Positions 27,348 to 36,157 of a stretch of DNA of 64,000 nt are shown one piece after another (position 1 is the first letter of the stretch; the number at the start of each line of letters is the position of its first letter). This DNA is from BM003 sp963783695 (lineage in GTDB: Bacteria > Pseudomonadota > Gammaproteobacteria > Steroidobacterales > BM003), in assembly GCA_963783695.1 (NCBI GenBank), contig CAWAOM010000003.1, positions 62,001 through 126,000 of the forward strand. Direction: 5' to 3'. The translations under genes were made by a program, and so were the position numbers. The notes beneath the pieces are model-generated. The model worked only from the letters and a program-made list of their open reading frames with translations. It searched no databases and was not told the origin of the DNA.

Positions 27348-27815
27348 ATCCAGATTGCGACTGTTTTGTATCCGGGCATGACCACGCCCGATGCGATCGG
27401 GCCGTACGATGTGTTGCGTTTTATTCCGTATGTGGAAGTCAGGTTTGTCACCGCGGCCGGAATGGCGGCTGGCATCGACCTCGGCCTTTTCTTGCTGGGA
27501 GAAATCTGCGGTCGGGAACGGGCCGGGATCGTTCAGCTGGCACTGGAGTACGATCCGCAGCCTCCTTACGATGCCGGGCGCCCGGCAAAGGTCTCCGCAG
27601 CGGTTTGTGAAGCGGCCAAAAAGGAAATGCTGGAACGCGCGAAGAACCCGCGCAACCGGCTATCGGGGTTTTCCCGAATATCCCGCACCGTATCAAAATA
27701 CTATTTTCGCAGATGTGGCAGGAGCGCAGTGCAGACTGCCGGCGCGCCGTCGGGTCGGGTGCGGTTATGTCGATTCGAGCCACGCCTGGTGCCCGGTCGG
27801 ACTCTTTCCTCGTGA
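27348..27815 (+). pseudogene. DJ-1/PfpI family remnant with internal deletion
   Basis: The frame opens with IQIATVLYPGMTTPDAIGPY DVLRF-type sequence, the N-terminus of DJ-1/PfpI family proteins, then passes at VRFV straight into TAAGMAAGIDLGLFLLGE, which in intact members lies some 90-100 residues later, and continues through ALEYDPQPPYDAGRP. The centre, including the nucleophilic-elbow cysteine region, is therefore missing. There is no good start codon or ribosome binding site, and the C-terminus runs past the expected end into unrelated Arg-rich sequence. An in-frame deletion in a decaying gene is the best explanation. It overlaps nothing and sits between the GNAT gene and the di-heme peroxidase gene. 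Confidence 0.7.
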
Positions 27816-27834
27816 AAGGAAAAAGGGGAACGTC

Positions 27835-28830
27835 ATGACAAGGAAAGTTCTCATATCCTCTGCTATTACTCTTTGCCTGGCCGCCGTCGCCGGCGTTTGC
27901 GGGGCCAGCGAACCGGTGGATCCGATAAGCCCGGCAAGGGAAATCAACCTGGCCCAGGCGGAGCTCGGCAAGAAACTGTATTTCGATCCGCGCCTGTCGA
28001 AATCCGGCTTTATCTCCTGCAACAGTTGCCACAACCTGAGCATGGGGGGTACCGATAATCTGAAGACTTCAATCGGTCACAACTGGCAGCAAGGGCCGAT
28101 CAATGCCCCTACCGTGTTGAATTCGTCGCTGAACGTGGCCCAGTTCTGGGACGGCCGCGCGGCGGATCTGAAGGAACAGGCGGGTGGCCCGATCGCTAAC
28201 CCTGGCGAGATGGCATTCAGCCATACGCTTGCCGTTGACGTGCTGCAGTCGATCCCGGGATACGTAATCGAGTTCAAACAGGTTTTCGGAAGCGGCGAGA
28301 TCGACATCGACGAAGTTACCGTTGCAATCGCCGAATTCGAGAAAACGCTGGTGACCCCGAACTCACGATTCGATTTATGGTTGCTTGGCGATGCCGATGC
28401 GATTAGCGCAACCGAGAAAGCCGGATACAAGCTGTTCAAGGAATCCGGATGCGTGGCCTGCCACAACGGTTCAGCCCTCGGCGGCACGTCGTTTCAGAAA
28501 ATGGGTGTGGTCAAGCCGTACGAAACGGCGAACCCGGCGGAAGGCCTGGCCGCGGTAACCGGCAAGGATGCGGACCGGTTCAAATTCAAAGTGCCGACGC
28601 TGCGAAATGTCATGCTGACCTATCCGTATTTTCATGACGGTGAGGCGCAAACGCTGACCGCAGCCGTCGATATCATGGGCCGCCTGCAACTCGGACGCGA
28701 ATTCAGTGAGGACGAGACGGCGAAAGTGGTTGCGTTCCTGAAGACTCTTACCGGCGATCAGCCGTCGTTTGCGTTGCCGATCCTGCCGCCTTCGTCGGAT
28801 CAGACTTTGCGCCCGACGCCGTTCGAGTAG
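27835..28830 (+). CDS. di-heme cytochrome c peroxidase (CcpA/MauG family)
   Basis: A 331-residue periplasmic protein with a signal peptide (about 1-25) and two c-type heme sites, CNSCH (from Cys62) and CVACH (from Cys206). ELGKKLYFDPRLSKSGFISC, NAPTVLNSSLNVAQFWDGRA, and KVPTLRNVMLTYPYFHDG are standard for bacterial di-heme peroxidases, which reduce hydrogen peroxide with electrons from small cytochromes or azurins. AAAGGAAAAAGGGGAA precedes ATG 27835. A small monoheme cytochrome c gene lies 2 kb downstream on the other strand and could be an electron donor, which is speculation. Confidence 0.93.
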   Translation: MTRKVLISSAITLCLAAVAGVCGASEPVDPISPAREINLAQAELGKKLYFDPRLSKSGFISCNSCHNLSMGGTDNLKTSIGHNWQQGPINAPTVLNSSLNVAQFWDGRAADLKEQAGGPIANPGEMAFSHTLAVDVLQSIPGYVIEFKQVFGSGEIDIDEVTVAIAEFEKTLVTPNSRFDLWLLGDADAISATEKAGYKLFKESGCVACHNGSALGGTSFQKMGVVKPYETANPAEGLAAVTGKDADRFKFKVPTLRNVMLTYPYFHDGEAQTLTAAVDIMGRLQLGREFSEDETAKVVAFLKTLTGDQPSFALPILPPSSDQTLRPTPFE

Positions 28831-29145
28831 GGTATGGCCTGCCCGGTCCGAAGGCACGGCGGTGCCGACTTGTCTTACTCGTCTACCCTGCGCGGATCCT
28901 GTCGTCTCGGTCCGCGCAGGGAAACGAAAGGCGGATGAGTCCGGGCGAAAACCGGCTGCGGCGGTACCGCGTCGCAGAGTCCCATGTCCGGACACCCCGA
29001 TCGGTTGCTTCCGATTCGAGTTATTATCGCCCGGGAAACACCACTAAACGGGCGGAAACCGTTATGGTCGGCGGCGATGCGGATTCGAAAAAGCCACTGT
29101 TGTGACGGCAATGTATTGCAGCGCCGCGCCGAGCCCTGATCTCCA
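28831..29145. other. intergenic region with long hairpin
   Basis: About 315 bases between two plus-strand genes. It contains a perfect 11-bp inverted repeat, CCCTGCGCGGA (28886-28896) and TCCGCGCAGGG (28911-28921), with a 14-base loop and no following T-run on either strand. It could act as a transcript 3'-end stabiliser or a rho-assisted terminator of the peroxidase gene. No coding sequence is supported. Confidence 0.45.
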
Positions 29146-30660
29146 GTGAATGCGAAGGCGGCAACCGCGGCACTGCGACTTGCGGCGGACCATCAGCGCG
29201 CCGGCCGGCTCGAGGCTGCCTGTGCCGCCTACCTCGATGCCCAGCAGTCGGACCCGAATAATCCGCAGATTCCGGCAGCGCGCGGCATGCTGCTGTTGCA
29301 GATGGGGCGCGCGGGCGACGCGGCAGTGAGCCTGCAGCGCGCGCTGGAACTGGCGCCTGACAGCGCGGAATTGTGGCTTACGCTCGGCAACGCCCGGGTT
29401 CGGAACGACGAGTTCGAGGCTGCCCGGCGGGCCTTTTCCCGGGCCGCGGAGCTGCGCCCCGAACTTGCCGTAGCGCACAACAACCTCGGTAATGTTCTGC
29501 GCCGCCAGGGCAGGCTCGAGGAGGCGCAAGCCTTTTATCGAAAGGCCATCGAGCTCGAACCCGATAATGCATTGAGCCGTTTCAATCTCGGAAACGTATT
29601 GAGCGATATTGGCGCGTTGGATGAGGCGGTTGATGCGTACCGCGACGCCCTGCGACTTGATCCGTCTTATTTGTCGGCGCTCAGTAATCTCGGTGGCGTG
29701 TTGTTGCGCCAGCAACGTTTTCGCGATGCCCTCGCCTGCTTCGAAAGAGTGGTCGCGGCGCGCCCGGATTTCAAGCGCGGTTTCTACAATATGGGTCTTG
29801 CATGCCAGGGTCTCGGCAGACTCGGCGCCGCGTCTGCTGCTTACCGGCGCGCGCTGGAGCAGGATCCCGGCGACGAATGGGCGCTCAACAACCTGTGTAT
29901 TACGTTGATGAAAGACGCCGAACCGGCGCAGGCGCTTGCGGTATGCGATGCCTATCTCGATCTGTCGCCGGCCAATCGCAAACCGCTGGCTTACAAGGCC
30001 GCGGCGCTGATCGAACTGGGGCGGCGCGACGAGGCCGCCGTGCTGCTGGACTACGACCGGTTGCTGTTTCCGTATCGGGTTGAATTGCCGCAAGGGTTTG
30101 CGTCGATGACGGAGTTCAATTCGGCGCTGGCGGAGCATATTCGCAACCATCCCACGCTGCAGGCGGAACCGCATGACAAAACGACGATGGGTGGCAGCCA
30201 GACCGCTGAGCTCATGACCGACCCGGAGGGTGCGGCCGGCGCCCTGGAGTATGCGATCCGCGAAGCAGTGAGCCGCTACATTGCAACATTGACGGCGCAA
30301 CCTGGCTCCCACCCGTATGTCAGCGGCCTGCCCGCGCAATGGCGTCTCGATACCTGGGGCGTCATCCTGCGCGCGCAGGGGCACCAGGGTCCTCACTTTC
30401 ATCCGGAGGGCTATATCAGCGGGGTGTATTACGTCACCGTGCCGGACGAAGTGAGCGCAAGCGAGAGCGACGAGGGCCATATCGAGTTCGGGCGGACGGC
30501 CGAGGCCATTGGCGGCTTGGCCGAGCCGTTGCTACGGGTCGTAAAACCCGCGGCCGGAACGATGTTGCTGTTTCCGTCTTACTTCTATCACCGCACGATA
30601 CCTTTCGATAGCGGTACTCCGCGGATCTGTGTTGCATTCGATGTGATTCCAGAATTCTGA
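29146..30660 (+). CDS. TPR protein with C-terminal 2OG-Fe(II) oxygenase domain
   Basis: A 504-residue cytoplasmic protein. Residues about 1-300 are tandem tetratricopeptide repeats (for example NLGNVLRRQGRLEEAQAFY, NLGGVLLRQQRFRDALACF). The C-terminal 200 residues form a PF13759-type oxygenase: GPHFHPEGYISGVYYVTVP (metal-site His417/His419 region), GHIEFG, and KPAAGTMLLFPSYFYH with the distal His, then RICVAFDV with the 2-oxoglutarate-binding Arg. Such fusions are thought to bind a protein or peptide through the TPRs and hydroxylate it. GTG 29146 is the first start in frame that keeps the TPR region. Adjacent genes give no substrate clue. Confidence 0.88.
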   Translation: MNAKAATAALRLAADHQRAGRLEAACAAYLDAQQSDPNNPQIPAARGMLLLQMGRAGDAAVSLQRALELAPDSAELWLTLGNARVRNDEFEAARRAFSRAAELRPELAVAHNNLGNVLRRQGRLEEAQAFYRKAIELEPDNALSRFNLGNVLSDIGALDEAVDAYRDALRLDPSYLSALSNLGGVLLRQQRFRDALACFERVVAARPDFKRGFYNMGLACQGLGRLGAASAAYRRALEQDPGDEWALNNLCITLMKDAEPAQALAVCDAYLDLSPANRKPLAYKAAALIELGRRDEAAVLLDYDRLLFPYRVELPQGFASMTEFNSALAEHIRNHPTLQAEPHDKTTMGGSQTAELMTDPEGAAGALEYAIREAVSRYIATLTAQPGSHPYVSGLPAQWRLDTWGVILRAQGHQGPHFHPEGYISGVYYVTVPDEVSASESDEGHIEFGRTAEAIGGLAEPLLRVVKPAAGTMLLFPSYFYHRTIPFDSGTPRICVAFDVIPEF

Positions 30661-30880
30661 ACGGCGCGACGCCCATGGCGCGGCCTGGCGTAGTACCGCA
30701 ATCCTGAACTGTTTAGCCGGTTTGTCCCTGCCTTTTTGCCACCCGCGTTCGATCTGCGCGTAGTTGCTGTTGATCTGCTTATGATGATCGGTCCGCTCGG
30801 GGTCGGCCTTGTTTCCGGGCAGGCATTCGGTGCAGTCAAAGTGGGCGAGCCAGGCGTCCCCGCGGCGGTAGAAACCAGGC

Positions 30881-30912
30881 AAAAAAAAACGCGGGACCCG
30901 GTGGCCCCGCGT
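30881..30912 (-). terminator. rho-independent terminator of cytochrome c gene
   Basis: ACGCGGG (30889-30895) and CCCGCGT (30906-30912) form a stem with a GC-rich loop; on the minus strand it is followed by nine T. It lies 26 bases beyond the stop of the small cytochrome gene. Confidence 0.85.
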
Positions 30913-30937
30913 TCGTCTGGTCCGGATGGCGAGAGAA

Positions 30938-31183
30938 TCAGCCGCCGGCTTTCGCCTGAAGATCGGCGACGATTTTCGCAATATCGTCATCGCTGAGTTT
31001 TGCCGTGGCTTTGTGTTTCGGGTTTTCGCGCATTTTCTTGATTGCCTCGACCAGTCCGGCAGTCGGCGTATCGGCAAATTCCGATGCCTCGTGGCAATCG
31101 AGGCACTTGTCGGCGCCGGCCATTGCGGTGCCGTAGGCGCCCAAAAGACCGATAGTGGCAATAATTGTCGTTTTTTTCTTCAT
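30938..31183 (-). CDS. small monoheme cytochrome c
   Basis: An 81-residue periplasmic protein with a signal peptide (TIIATIGLLGAYGTAMA, about 5-22) and one heme site, CLDCH (from about residue 27). The C-terminal helix KLSDDDIAKIVADLQ is that of class I cytochromes c; an intervening MRENPKHKA stretch offers Met or His as sixth ligand. It is a probable soluble electron carrier; its partner is unknown. Flanked by its own terminator and separated from the PiT gene by about 110 bases. Confidence 0.9.
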   Translation of the reverse strand: MKKKTTIIATIGLLGAYGTAMAGADKCLDCHEASEFADTPTAGLVEAIKKMRENPKHKATAKLSDDDIAKIVADLQAKAGG

Positions 31184-31292
31184 TCTCAGTACTCCTGGAG
31201 AATTGTGTGGCTGAGGACGGCAGCAAGGCCGGAGATTATAGTACCCGGCATGCCGCGCCCATTCAAAGACGGGCTCCGGCGCCGGTTACGCG

Positions 31293-32543
31293 CTAGCCGA
31301 AAATAGCCCGCAGGATCAGAAAGAACACTATCGCGAGCACCCCGCCAACCGGTAGCGTGACCAGCCACGACAAGAAGATCTGTCCCACGACTCCGATTCT
31401 TATCGCGGCTATGCCGCGGGCGAGACCGACGCCGAGGACTGCGCCGACCAGCGTATGCGTCGTCGAAATCGGCACCCCGGTTCCCGAGGCCACAACGATC
31501 GTGCTGGCCGCTGCGAGTTCGGCTGCAAACCCGCGCGTCGGCGTTAACTCGGTGACCCGCTTCCCGACCGTAGCGATGACCCTGTAGCCGAGCGAGGCGA
31601 GGCCGAACACTATGCCGCCCGCACCGAGCATCAGTACCCACAGCGGCAGCTTCGCGCTTTGATCCACTATGCCCGACTGGGCGACACTGATTACCGCAGC
31701 CAGCGGTCCGATGGCGTTGGCGACATCGTTTGAGCCATGCGCAAACGCCATACCGCAGGCCGTGACCACCATCAGGACCGCAAAAACCCGCTCCACGCTG
31801 TGAAAGTGAAACTCGCGATCGGAGTCCGGATCGGCCTTGATGCGGTTGATAAAGACCTTCCCAACCAGTGCGACCAGAACCGATATGGTGATGGAGATGC
31901 CAAGTAATTCAGCCAGCTCGAGATCCAGCCCGACGTGCTTTAGCCCTTTGAGCGCCGTCACCAGGCTGATCATGAACACCGCAAGAAAAATGTAGAACGG
32001 AACGAATTTTCGCGCTCGTGCGAGTGGGTCCGGGCGCGACAGGATCAGCCACTGCACGGAGTTGAAAAGCGCATATGCGATGACGCCGGCAATTACCGGG
32101 GAGACCACCCAACTCGCTGCAATACTGGCGATCTTGCCCCATTTCACTGCATCTACACCGATGGCGATCACCGCGAATCCGACAATGGCGCCAACAATCG
32201 AGTGGGTCGTGGAAACCGGCCATCCACGTTGTGACGCGATCAGCAGCCAGGTACCGGCCGCGAGCAACGCCGCGAGCATGCCGAAAATCAGCAGTTCCGG
32301 CTGATCGCTGAACAACCCCGCATCGATAATGCCCTTGCGCACCGTCGCGGTGACTTCGCCACCGGCAAGAACAGCGCCGGTGAACTCGAAGATTGCCGCA
32401 ACCAGTAACGCCTGTTTGACTGTGAGGACCTTCGATCCTACGGACGTCGCCATCGCGTTGGCGACGTCGTTGGCGCCGATGCCCCATGCCATGAACAGTC
32501 CGAACAGCCCCGCGAGCCCGATATATATCGCCGCATTTTCCAT
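31293..32543 (-). CDS. PiT family inorganic phosphate transporter
   Basis: A 416-residue inner-membrane protein with about ten hydrophobic segments and the duplicated PHO-4 signature: GANDVANAMATSVGS near the N-terminus and HGSNDVANAIGPLAA in the second half, each followed by a STTH motif (VSTTHSIVG, ISTTHTLVG). These proteins import metal-phosphate using the proton gradient. It starts five bases after the stop of the DUF47 gene, the usual partner, so the two are one operon. No Pho box was identified. Confidence 0.95.
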   Translation of the reverse strand: MENAAIYIGLAGLFGLFMAWGIGANDVANAMATSVGSKVLTVKQALLVAAIFEFTGAVLAGGEVTATVRKGIIDAGLFSDQPELLIFGMLAALLAAGTWLLIASQRGWPVSTTHSIVGAIVGFAVIAIGVDAVKWGKIASIAASWVVSPVIAGVIAYALFNSVQWLILSRPDPLARARKFVPFYIFLAVFMISLVTALKGLKHVGLDLELAELLGISITISVLVALVGKVFINRIKADPDSDREFHFHSVERVFAVLMVVTACGMAFAHGSNDVANAIGPLAAVISVAQSGIVDQSAKLPLWVLMLGAGGIVFGLASLGYRVIATVGKRVTELTPTRGFAAELAAASTIVVASGTGVPISTTHTLVGAVLGVGLARGIAAIRIGVVGQIFLSWLVTLPVGGVLAIVFFLILRAIFG

Positions 32544-32548
32544 CGCTG

Positions 32549-33223
32549 TCAGCGCCCCATCAGTATTTCGAGGCGGCGGCCGACCGATTGCGCCCTGTCG
32601 GCAATATCGCCAAGCAGTTCAATGACGCGATACAGAAACATCACGTCGATCGGGTCGAGTTGCTTTTCGAGCGCCTGGAGTTCCTGGCGTATTTTGACCT
32701 GCATGTCGTCGGTCTGGTTTTCGATCTCATCGAGTTCGTTGATCAATTTCCCGATGACCTCGGTTTCGTTTCCTTTGAATCCGGCCTCATAAAGCTCGTC
32801 GAGCTCGCGGATGGTCTTGTTCGCAACTTTGGCTGCGTCAACGTTGCGTTTGGAATAGCCAAGAAACGAATCCCGGATTGGCGCGGGAATGGACATTTTT
32901 CTACCGAATACCAGGCCCGATATATCGCGTGCCCGGTTGGCGATTTTGTCCTGGACGAGAACGAGTTCGAGAAGATCCTCGCGGGCCACGGGCATGAACA
33001 TCCCGCCCGGGAGCTTGCTGCGCACTTCTTTTTTGAGACTGTCGGCGCGATGTTCGAACTCGACGACCCTGGCACGTCCTTCTCCGGCCTTTACCCAGTC
33101 GCCTGCCGCCGCATGACGTAACATGTCGAGCATGGCATTTGCGGCCTGATAACAAAGACTGCAGTGCTCCTGAATAGGCAGCACCGGCGACTCGCCGAAA
33201 ATCTTGTGGAAATAACCGGCCAC
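32549..33223 (-). CDS. DUF47 family PhoU-like phosphate transport regulator
   Basis: A 224-residue cytoplasmic helical protein matching the TIGR00153/DUF47 family: GYFHKIFGESPVLPIQEH at the start, VVEFEHRADSLKKEVRSKLP, RVIELLGDIADRAQSVGRRL at the end. Proteins of this family pair with PiT transporters and resemble PhoU, binding metals through E/DxxxD motifs and restraining transport. GTG 33223 is supported by AAGGGGGAA upstream. It is the first gene of the two-gene phosphate unit. Confidence 0.92.
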   Translation of the reverse strand: MAGYFHKIFGESPVLPIQEHCSLCYQAANAMLDMLRHAAAGDWVKAGEGRARVVEFEHRADSLKKEVRSKLPGGMFMPVAREDLLELVLVQDKIANRARDISGLVFGRKMSIPAPIRDSFLGYSKRNVDAAKVANKTIRELDELYEAGFKGNETEVIGKLINELDEIENQTDDMQVKIRQELQALEKQLDPIDVMFLYRVIELLGDIADRAQSVGRRLEILMGR

Positions 33224-33471
33224 GTGTGTTTCCCCCTTGGTCGCAGGCCCCCACCTGCGATTGAAAAGTTAACAGAACGATCCGGTTTGGGCCATCGCTA
33301 TGACGGTTCCATCTGGCCATGCCGGCGTCGCCCAGACGAATTGCGATGCAACTCCAATTGACCGGCGCTGTCCGATTACTTTAAGTTCGTGCACATCACC
33401 CACGCCGCTCCGGCCGACCGGGTCATTTCGAGAAGCGGTTCGAATTCAATACTGACAGAAGGAAAAACCTA

Positions 33472-33870
33472 ATGGCTGTTTTTCGCAGACTGCTCCTGGT
33501 GGCTTTGGGAATGCTGGCGGTGTCGGCGGTCCATGCCGAGCAGGGTTCGTTCGTAAAGTCGATTCCCCAGGCGATCCCCGGCAAGAACCTGTTCCAGGTC
33601 AGCATTGACCGGATCGATGGAGAACAACCCGCGACCTTCAGCGAAAACATCCGGATCAAGGCGGGTACTCACCAGTTGGTCGTCAGGCTCGAGGCTGCCC
33701 TTGGTATGACCAATATGAGCGATGTTGTCGAGGTCTCCAAGGAGATGACGCTCGAAGTCGAGGCTGGCGCGACGTACCTGATTGCCGGTGAGATCAACCC
33801 GGAGGCGACACTGGAACAGCAGAGAGCCGGGGATTACTGGAAGCCGGTGGTCCACAAGGTCGTCAAGTAG
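33472..33870 (+). CDS. small exported protein, function unknown
   Basis: A 132-residue protein with a signal peptide (LLLVALGMLAVSAVHA, about 7-22). The mature part has the layout VSIDRIDGE...IKAGTHQLVVRLE...LEVEAGATYLIAGEI, a beta-rich domain. The same pattern (I..ID...PG......LDVEAG..YLLVGEV) occurs in the lipoprotein at 62876-63316, so the two are probably distant relatives. AAGGAAAAA precedes ATG 33472. A weak hairpin (CGGCGG/CCGCCG) directly follows the stop. Monocistronic, divergent from the phosphate operon. Confidence 0.75.
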   Translation: MAVFRRLLLVALGMLAVSAVHAEQGSFVKSIPQAIPGKNLFQVSIDRIDGEQPATFSENIRIKAGTHQLVVRLEAALGMTNMSDVVEVSKEMTLEVEAGATYLIAGEINPEATLEQQRAGDYWKPVVHKVVK

Positions 33871-34021
33871 CCGGCGGAAAATGCCGCCGTTTGGCGTTTA
33901 GACCGGGTTTTTGTGCGGGTTGGTGGGTCCGGCTTTGTCGCGCCGGCCTGACAGGCGCTGGTCGGGTGGAGTTTGTGTTTTGGTCCGGGGCCGGGGCTGT
34001 TGCTTCGTACCGGCAGGTAAT

Positions 34022-34064
34022 AAAACGCCGCGCTAACCGTGGTGCGCCAGCGCGGTTTTTTTTT
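34022..34064. terminator. bidirectional rho-independent terminator
   Basis: CCGCGCT (34028-34034) and AGCGCGG (34049-34055) form a 7-bp stem followed by nine T on the plus strand and preceded by four A, so it can serve the plus-strand exported protein gene and the converging minus-strand zinc-ribbon gene. Confidence 0.8.
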
Positions 34065-34096
34065 GAGTACGCGGGGAACCCGAACTCGATTCGTTT

Positions 34097-34480
34097 CTAT
34101 TCCTTGCGAATCTTGGCCATCCAGCCGCGGAAATAATCCCCCAACGTTTCGTCTTTCCAGTCACGAAACTCGCCCGCATCGAAATAGACGCCGCAGCCCT
34201 CGGGACATTGTTCGTAGCCGATGTGGGTCTGTTTGTCGTCGGTAATATGATCAAGGCGGGTACCGCAGAGCGGACAGTCGATTACATCGATCTTGTTTTG
34301 TTCGCGACCGACCTTGGCATCGCCCTTGTCGAGGACTTCGGCCTTGAAGCTGTTTTTCAGGTGCTTTACGTCGCTGGGTTTGAACCAGATGCCGTGACAA
34401 TTCACGCAACGATTTACGGTACGATCGCCGGGTCCGTAGCGTAGCGACTCCATATCGTGATTACATTTCGGGCAGTCCAT
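34097..34480 (-). CDS. double zinc-ribbon (TFIIB-type) protein
   Basis: A 127-residue cytoplasmic protein with two zinc ribbons: MDCPKC...CVNCHGIWF near the N-terminus and CPLCGTRLD...CPEGCGVYFDAGEF in the second half, giving eight Cys ligands in four pairs. The N-terminal module matches zf-TFIIB domain proteins of bacteria, whose role is unknown. ATG 34480 is chosen over 34498 because it starts at MDCPKC and has GGGGGAA just upstream. Confidence 0.85.
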   Translation of the reverse strand: MDCPKCNHDMESLRYGPGDRTVNRCVNCHGIWFKPSDVKHLKNSFKAEVLDKGDAKVGREQNKIDVIDCPLCGTRLDHITDDKQTHIGYEQCPEGCGVYFDAGEFRDWKDETLGDYFRGWMAKIRKE

Positions 34481-34628
34481 GGTTCCCCCTGGAAGCATTG
34501 GTGTTTCAGCGGATTATCGCAGAAACCCGGTGCAAAAGTATGGCCAGCGCAGATTCCCGGCTGGTATCAGCCCGGCCTGCCGACGGCGCAACCTGTTTCC
34601 GGGGCTCCGGACGCGACGGCTGTCTGCC

Positions 34629-35051
34629 TCATGGCGTAAACCGTGGTGCCGAAATTGCGGTCTCGGTGATCGTGCCGTACCTCGCCAGGTCCTCGCGAAT
34701 GTCCTCGCCCTATCCGATTACCACGAATACGAGATCCTCTGGCGCAGGGTACACCCGGGCGATCACGGTTCGCGCAAAATCATCCGAGACCGCGTCGATC
34801 TGCCGCGTATAGTCGTTGACGGTAGTGTCGGGCTGGGCATAGTATTTCAGCCGCCCCAGCGCGGCCGCGAGCTGCGAATTGGTTTCGAATCCCAGCGGGA
34901 AAAGTCCTTCCCTGTAGGACTTTCCGGATTGCAGCTCGGTCGCGTCGATGCCTTCAGCTCTGAGCTTATCTGGTAGCGACAGTGCCATGTCGATGGCCTC
35001 GATCGTGGTTTCGTTGGCGGTGTAGGAAACCATCGCCACGGTCCCCGGCTG
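34629..35051 (-). pseudogene. M16 zinc peptidase, C-terminal remnant
   Basis: Minus-strand reading gives GTVAMVSYTANETTIEAID, then GLFPLGFETNSQLAAALGRL and RVYPAPEDLVFVVIG, all typical of the C-terminal half of M16 peptidases. An in-frame TAG (34712-34710) interrupts the frame after VVIG; behind it the same frame continues with GEDIREDLARYGTITETAIS and ends at TGA 34629. The N-terminal half, including the HxxEH zinc site, is absent: homology stops abruptly at about 35050, exactly where a plus-strand hydrolase remnant begins. Truncated and stopped, so non-functional. Confidence 0.8.
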
Positions 35052-35402
35052 GGTGTGGCGGTCAGCTGGGGAGCCGGTTCCCGTCTGGGCTTCGCGGCCG
35101 TGGACGATCGGTTCAGTGCGGTCGTGTTTATCGGCGGGGGAATCGACGAGCGGTTGAAGCCGACATTGCCGGAAGCTGACAACGTAAATTTTGCGCCATA
35201 CATTCGCCCGCCGAAACTGCTGATCAATGGCCGCAGTGACGAGGAGCATCCGTGGCTGACCCGCGCGCTGCCATTATGGAATCTGTTGCAGTAACCGAAG
35301 AAGAAAGTGGTTGTCGACGGCACCGGCCATGTTCCGTTGCAAGAGGCGCTGATCCCGGCGGTCAAAAGATTCCTGGATGAGACATTTGGTCCGGTGCAAT
35401 AG
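35049..35402 (+). pseudogene. alpha/beta hydrolase, C-terminal remnant
   Basis: The plus strand encodes LGVAVSWGAGSRLGFAAVDD, VFIGGGIDERLKPTLPEAD and PPKLLINGRSDEEHPWLTR, the C-terminal half of a dienelactone/prolyl-oligopeptidase-like hydrolase of the kind fused to bacterial Ser/Thr kinases. A TAA at 35292-35294 breaks the frame; the same frame continues with PKKKVVVDGTGHVPLQEAL, holding the catalytic His, to TAG 35402. The 5' part is missing and the homology begins at the point where the minus-strand M16 remnant begins. Confidence 0.78.
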
Positions 35403-35493
35403 AATGTAGCGTATTCTGCCGCGACAGTATTTCGGCGGCATGGGTCTGATCAGATTGAGCCGGCGACGTAACCGGGATTACAAGGAGTCGAAG

Positions 35494-36021
35494 ATGCGAG
35501 CTGCATCCACTGATTTTTATCCATTTATCGAAGTGTCGCTGGCATGTACCGATGTCGATGCGATGGAACAGTTCTGGGTCGACATGTTCGACGGCAAAGT
35601 GATCTTTCGCGGCAAGATGATGGGGCAGCGCTTTAGCCGGATCATCGTTTGCGGCGTCACGCTCGCATTTCGCGAAGATCCGGACATGCCGGTTCCGCCC
35701 GGGCCGGGCAAGGAATTCCTGTTCCGCAACCATCTCGGCTTGCGGGTGACCGATCTCGATGCCGCCATAGAGCGGCTCGAGGCGCGTGGCGCCAAATTCG
35801 CAATGACGCCGGCGATGGTCCGGCAGTTCCAGCAGATGAAGAAGGATGACGGTGCCAAATTTCTCGAGACCGACTATGTTGCGCCGCCACTGACCGCGGA
35901 GCGAATGGCCGCCGGCGAATTCAAAATCGATGTCGCGATCCTGGCCGGACCCGACAATCTCTGGATCGAGCTGAACGAAATCCATGAACCGGCTGATACC
36001 AACTGGTTTCCGGGCGGCTGA
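35494..36021 (+). CDS. VOC family protein
   Basis: A 175-residue cytoplasmic protein with a glyoxalase/bleomycin-resistance-type fold. EVSLACTDVDAMEQFWVDMFDG starts the first module and NHLGLRVTDLDAAIERLEARG the second; DVAILAGPDNLWIELNEIH is the closing strand with the usual terminal Glu ligand. The N-terminal metal His is replaced (EVSLACTD), so binding may differ from standard members. AAGGAG precedes ATG 35494. Substrate unknown; the next gene is 136 bases downstream. Confidence 0.8.
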   Translation: MRAASTDFYPFIEVSLACTDVDAMEQFWVDMFDGKVIFRGKMMGQRFSRIIVCGVTLAFREDPDMPVPPGPGKEFLFRNHLGLRVTDLDAAIERLEARGAKFAMTPAMVRQFQQMKKDDGAKFLETDYVAPPLTAERMAAGEFKIDVAILAGPDNLWIELNEIHEPADTNWFPGG

Positions 36022-36157
36022 TACCGTTCTCTCCGCATTGCGCAGAGCACGCCGGCTGTGTGATCGAATTATCCGCGGCAGAGAAAACATTCATTTCCGC
36101 GAAGTTTACCGAGCCGGCGACCAGTAGAAAGACCGGAAAACCCGAAGGAGTTGAGCC

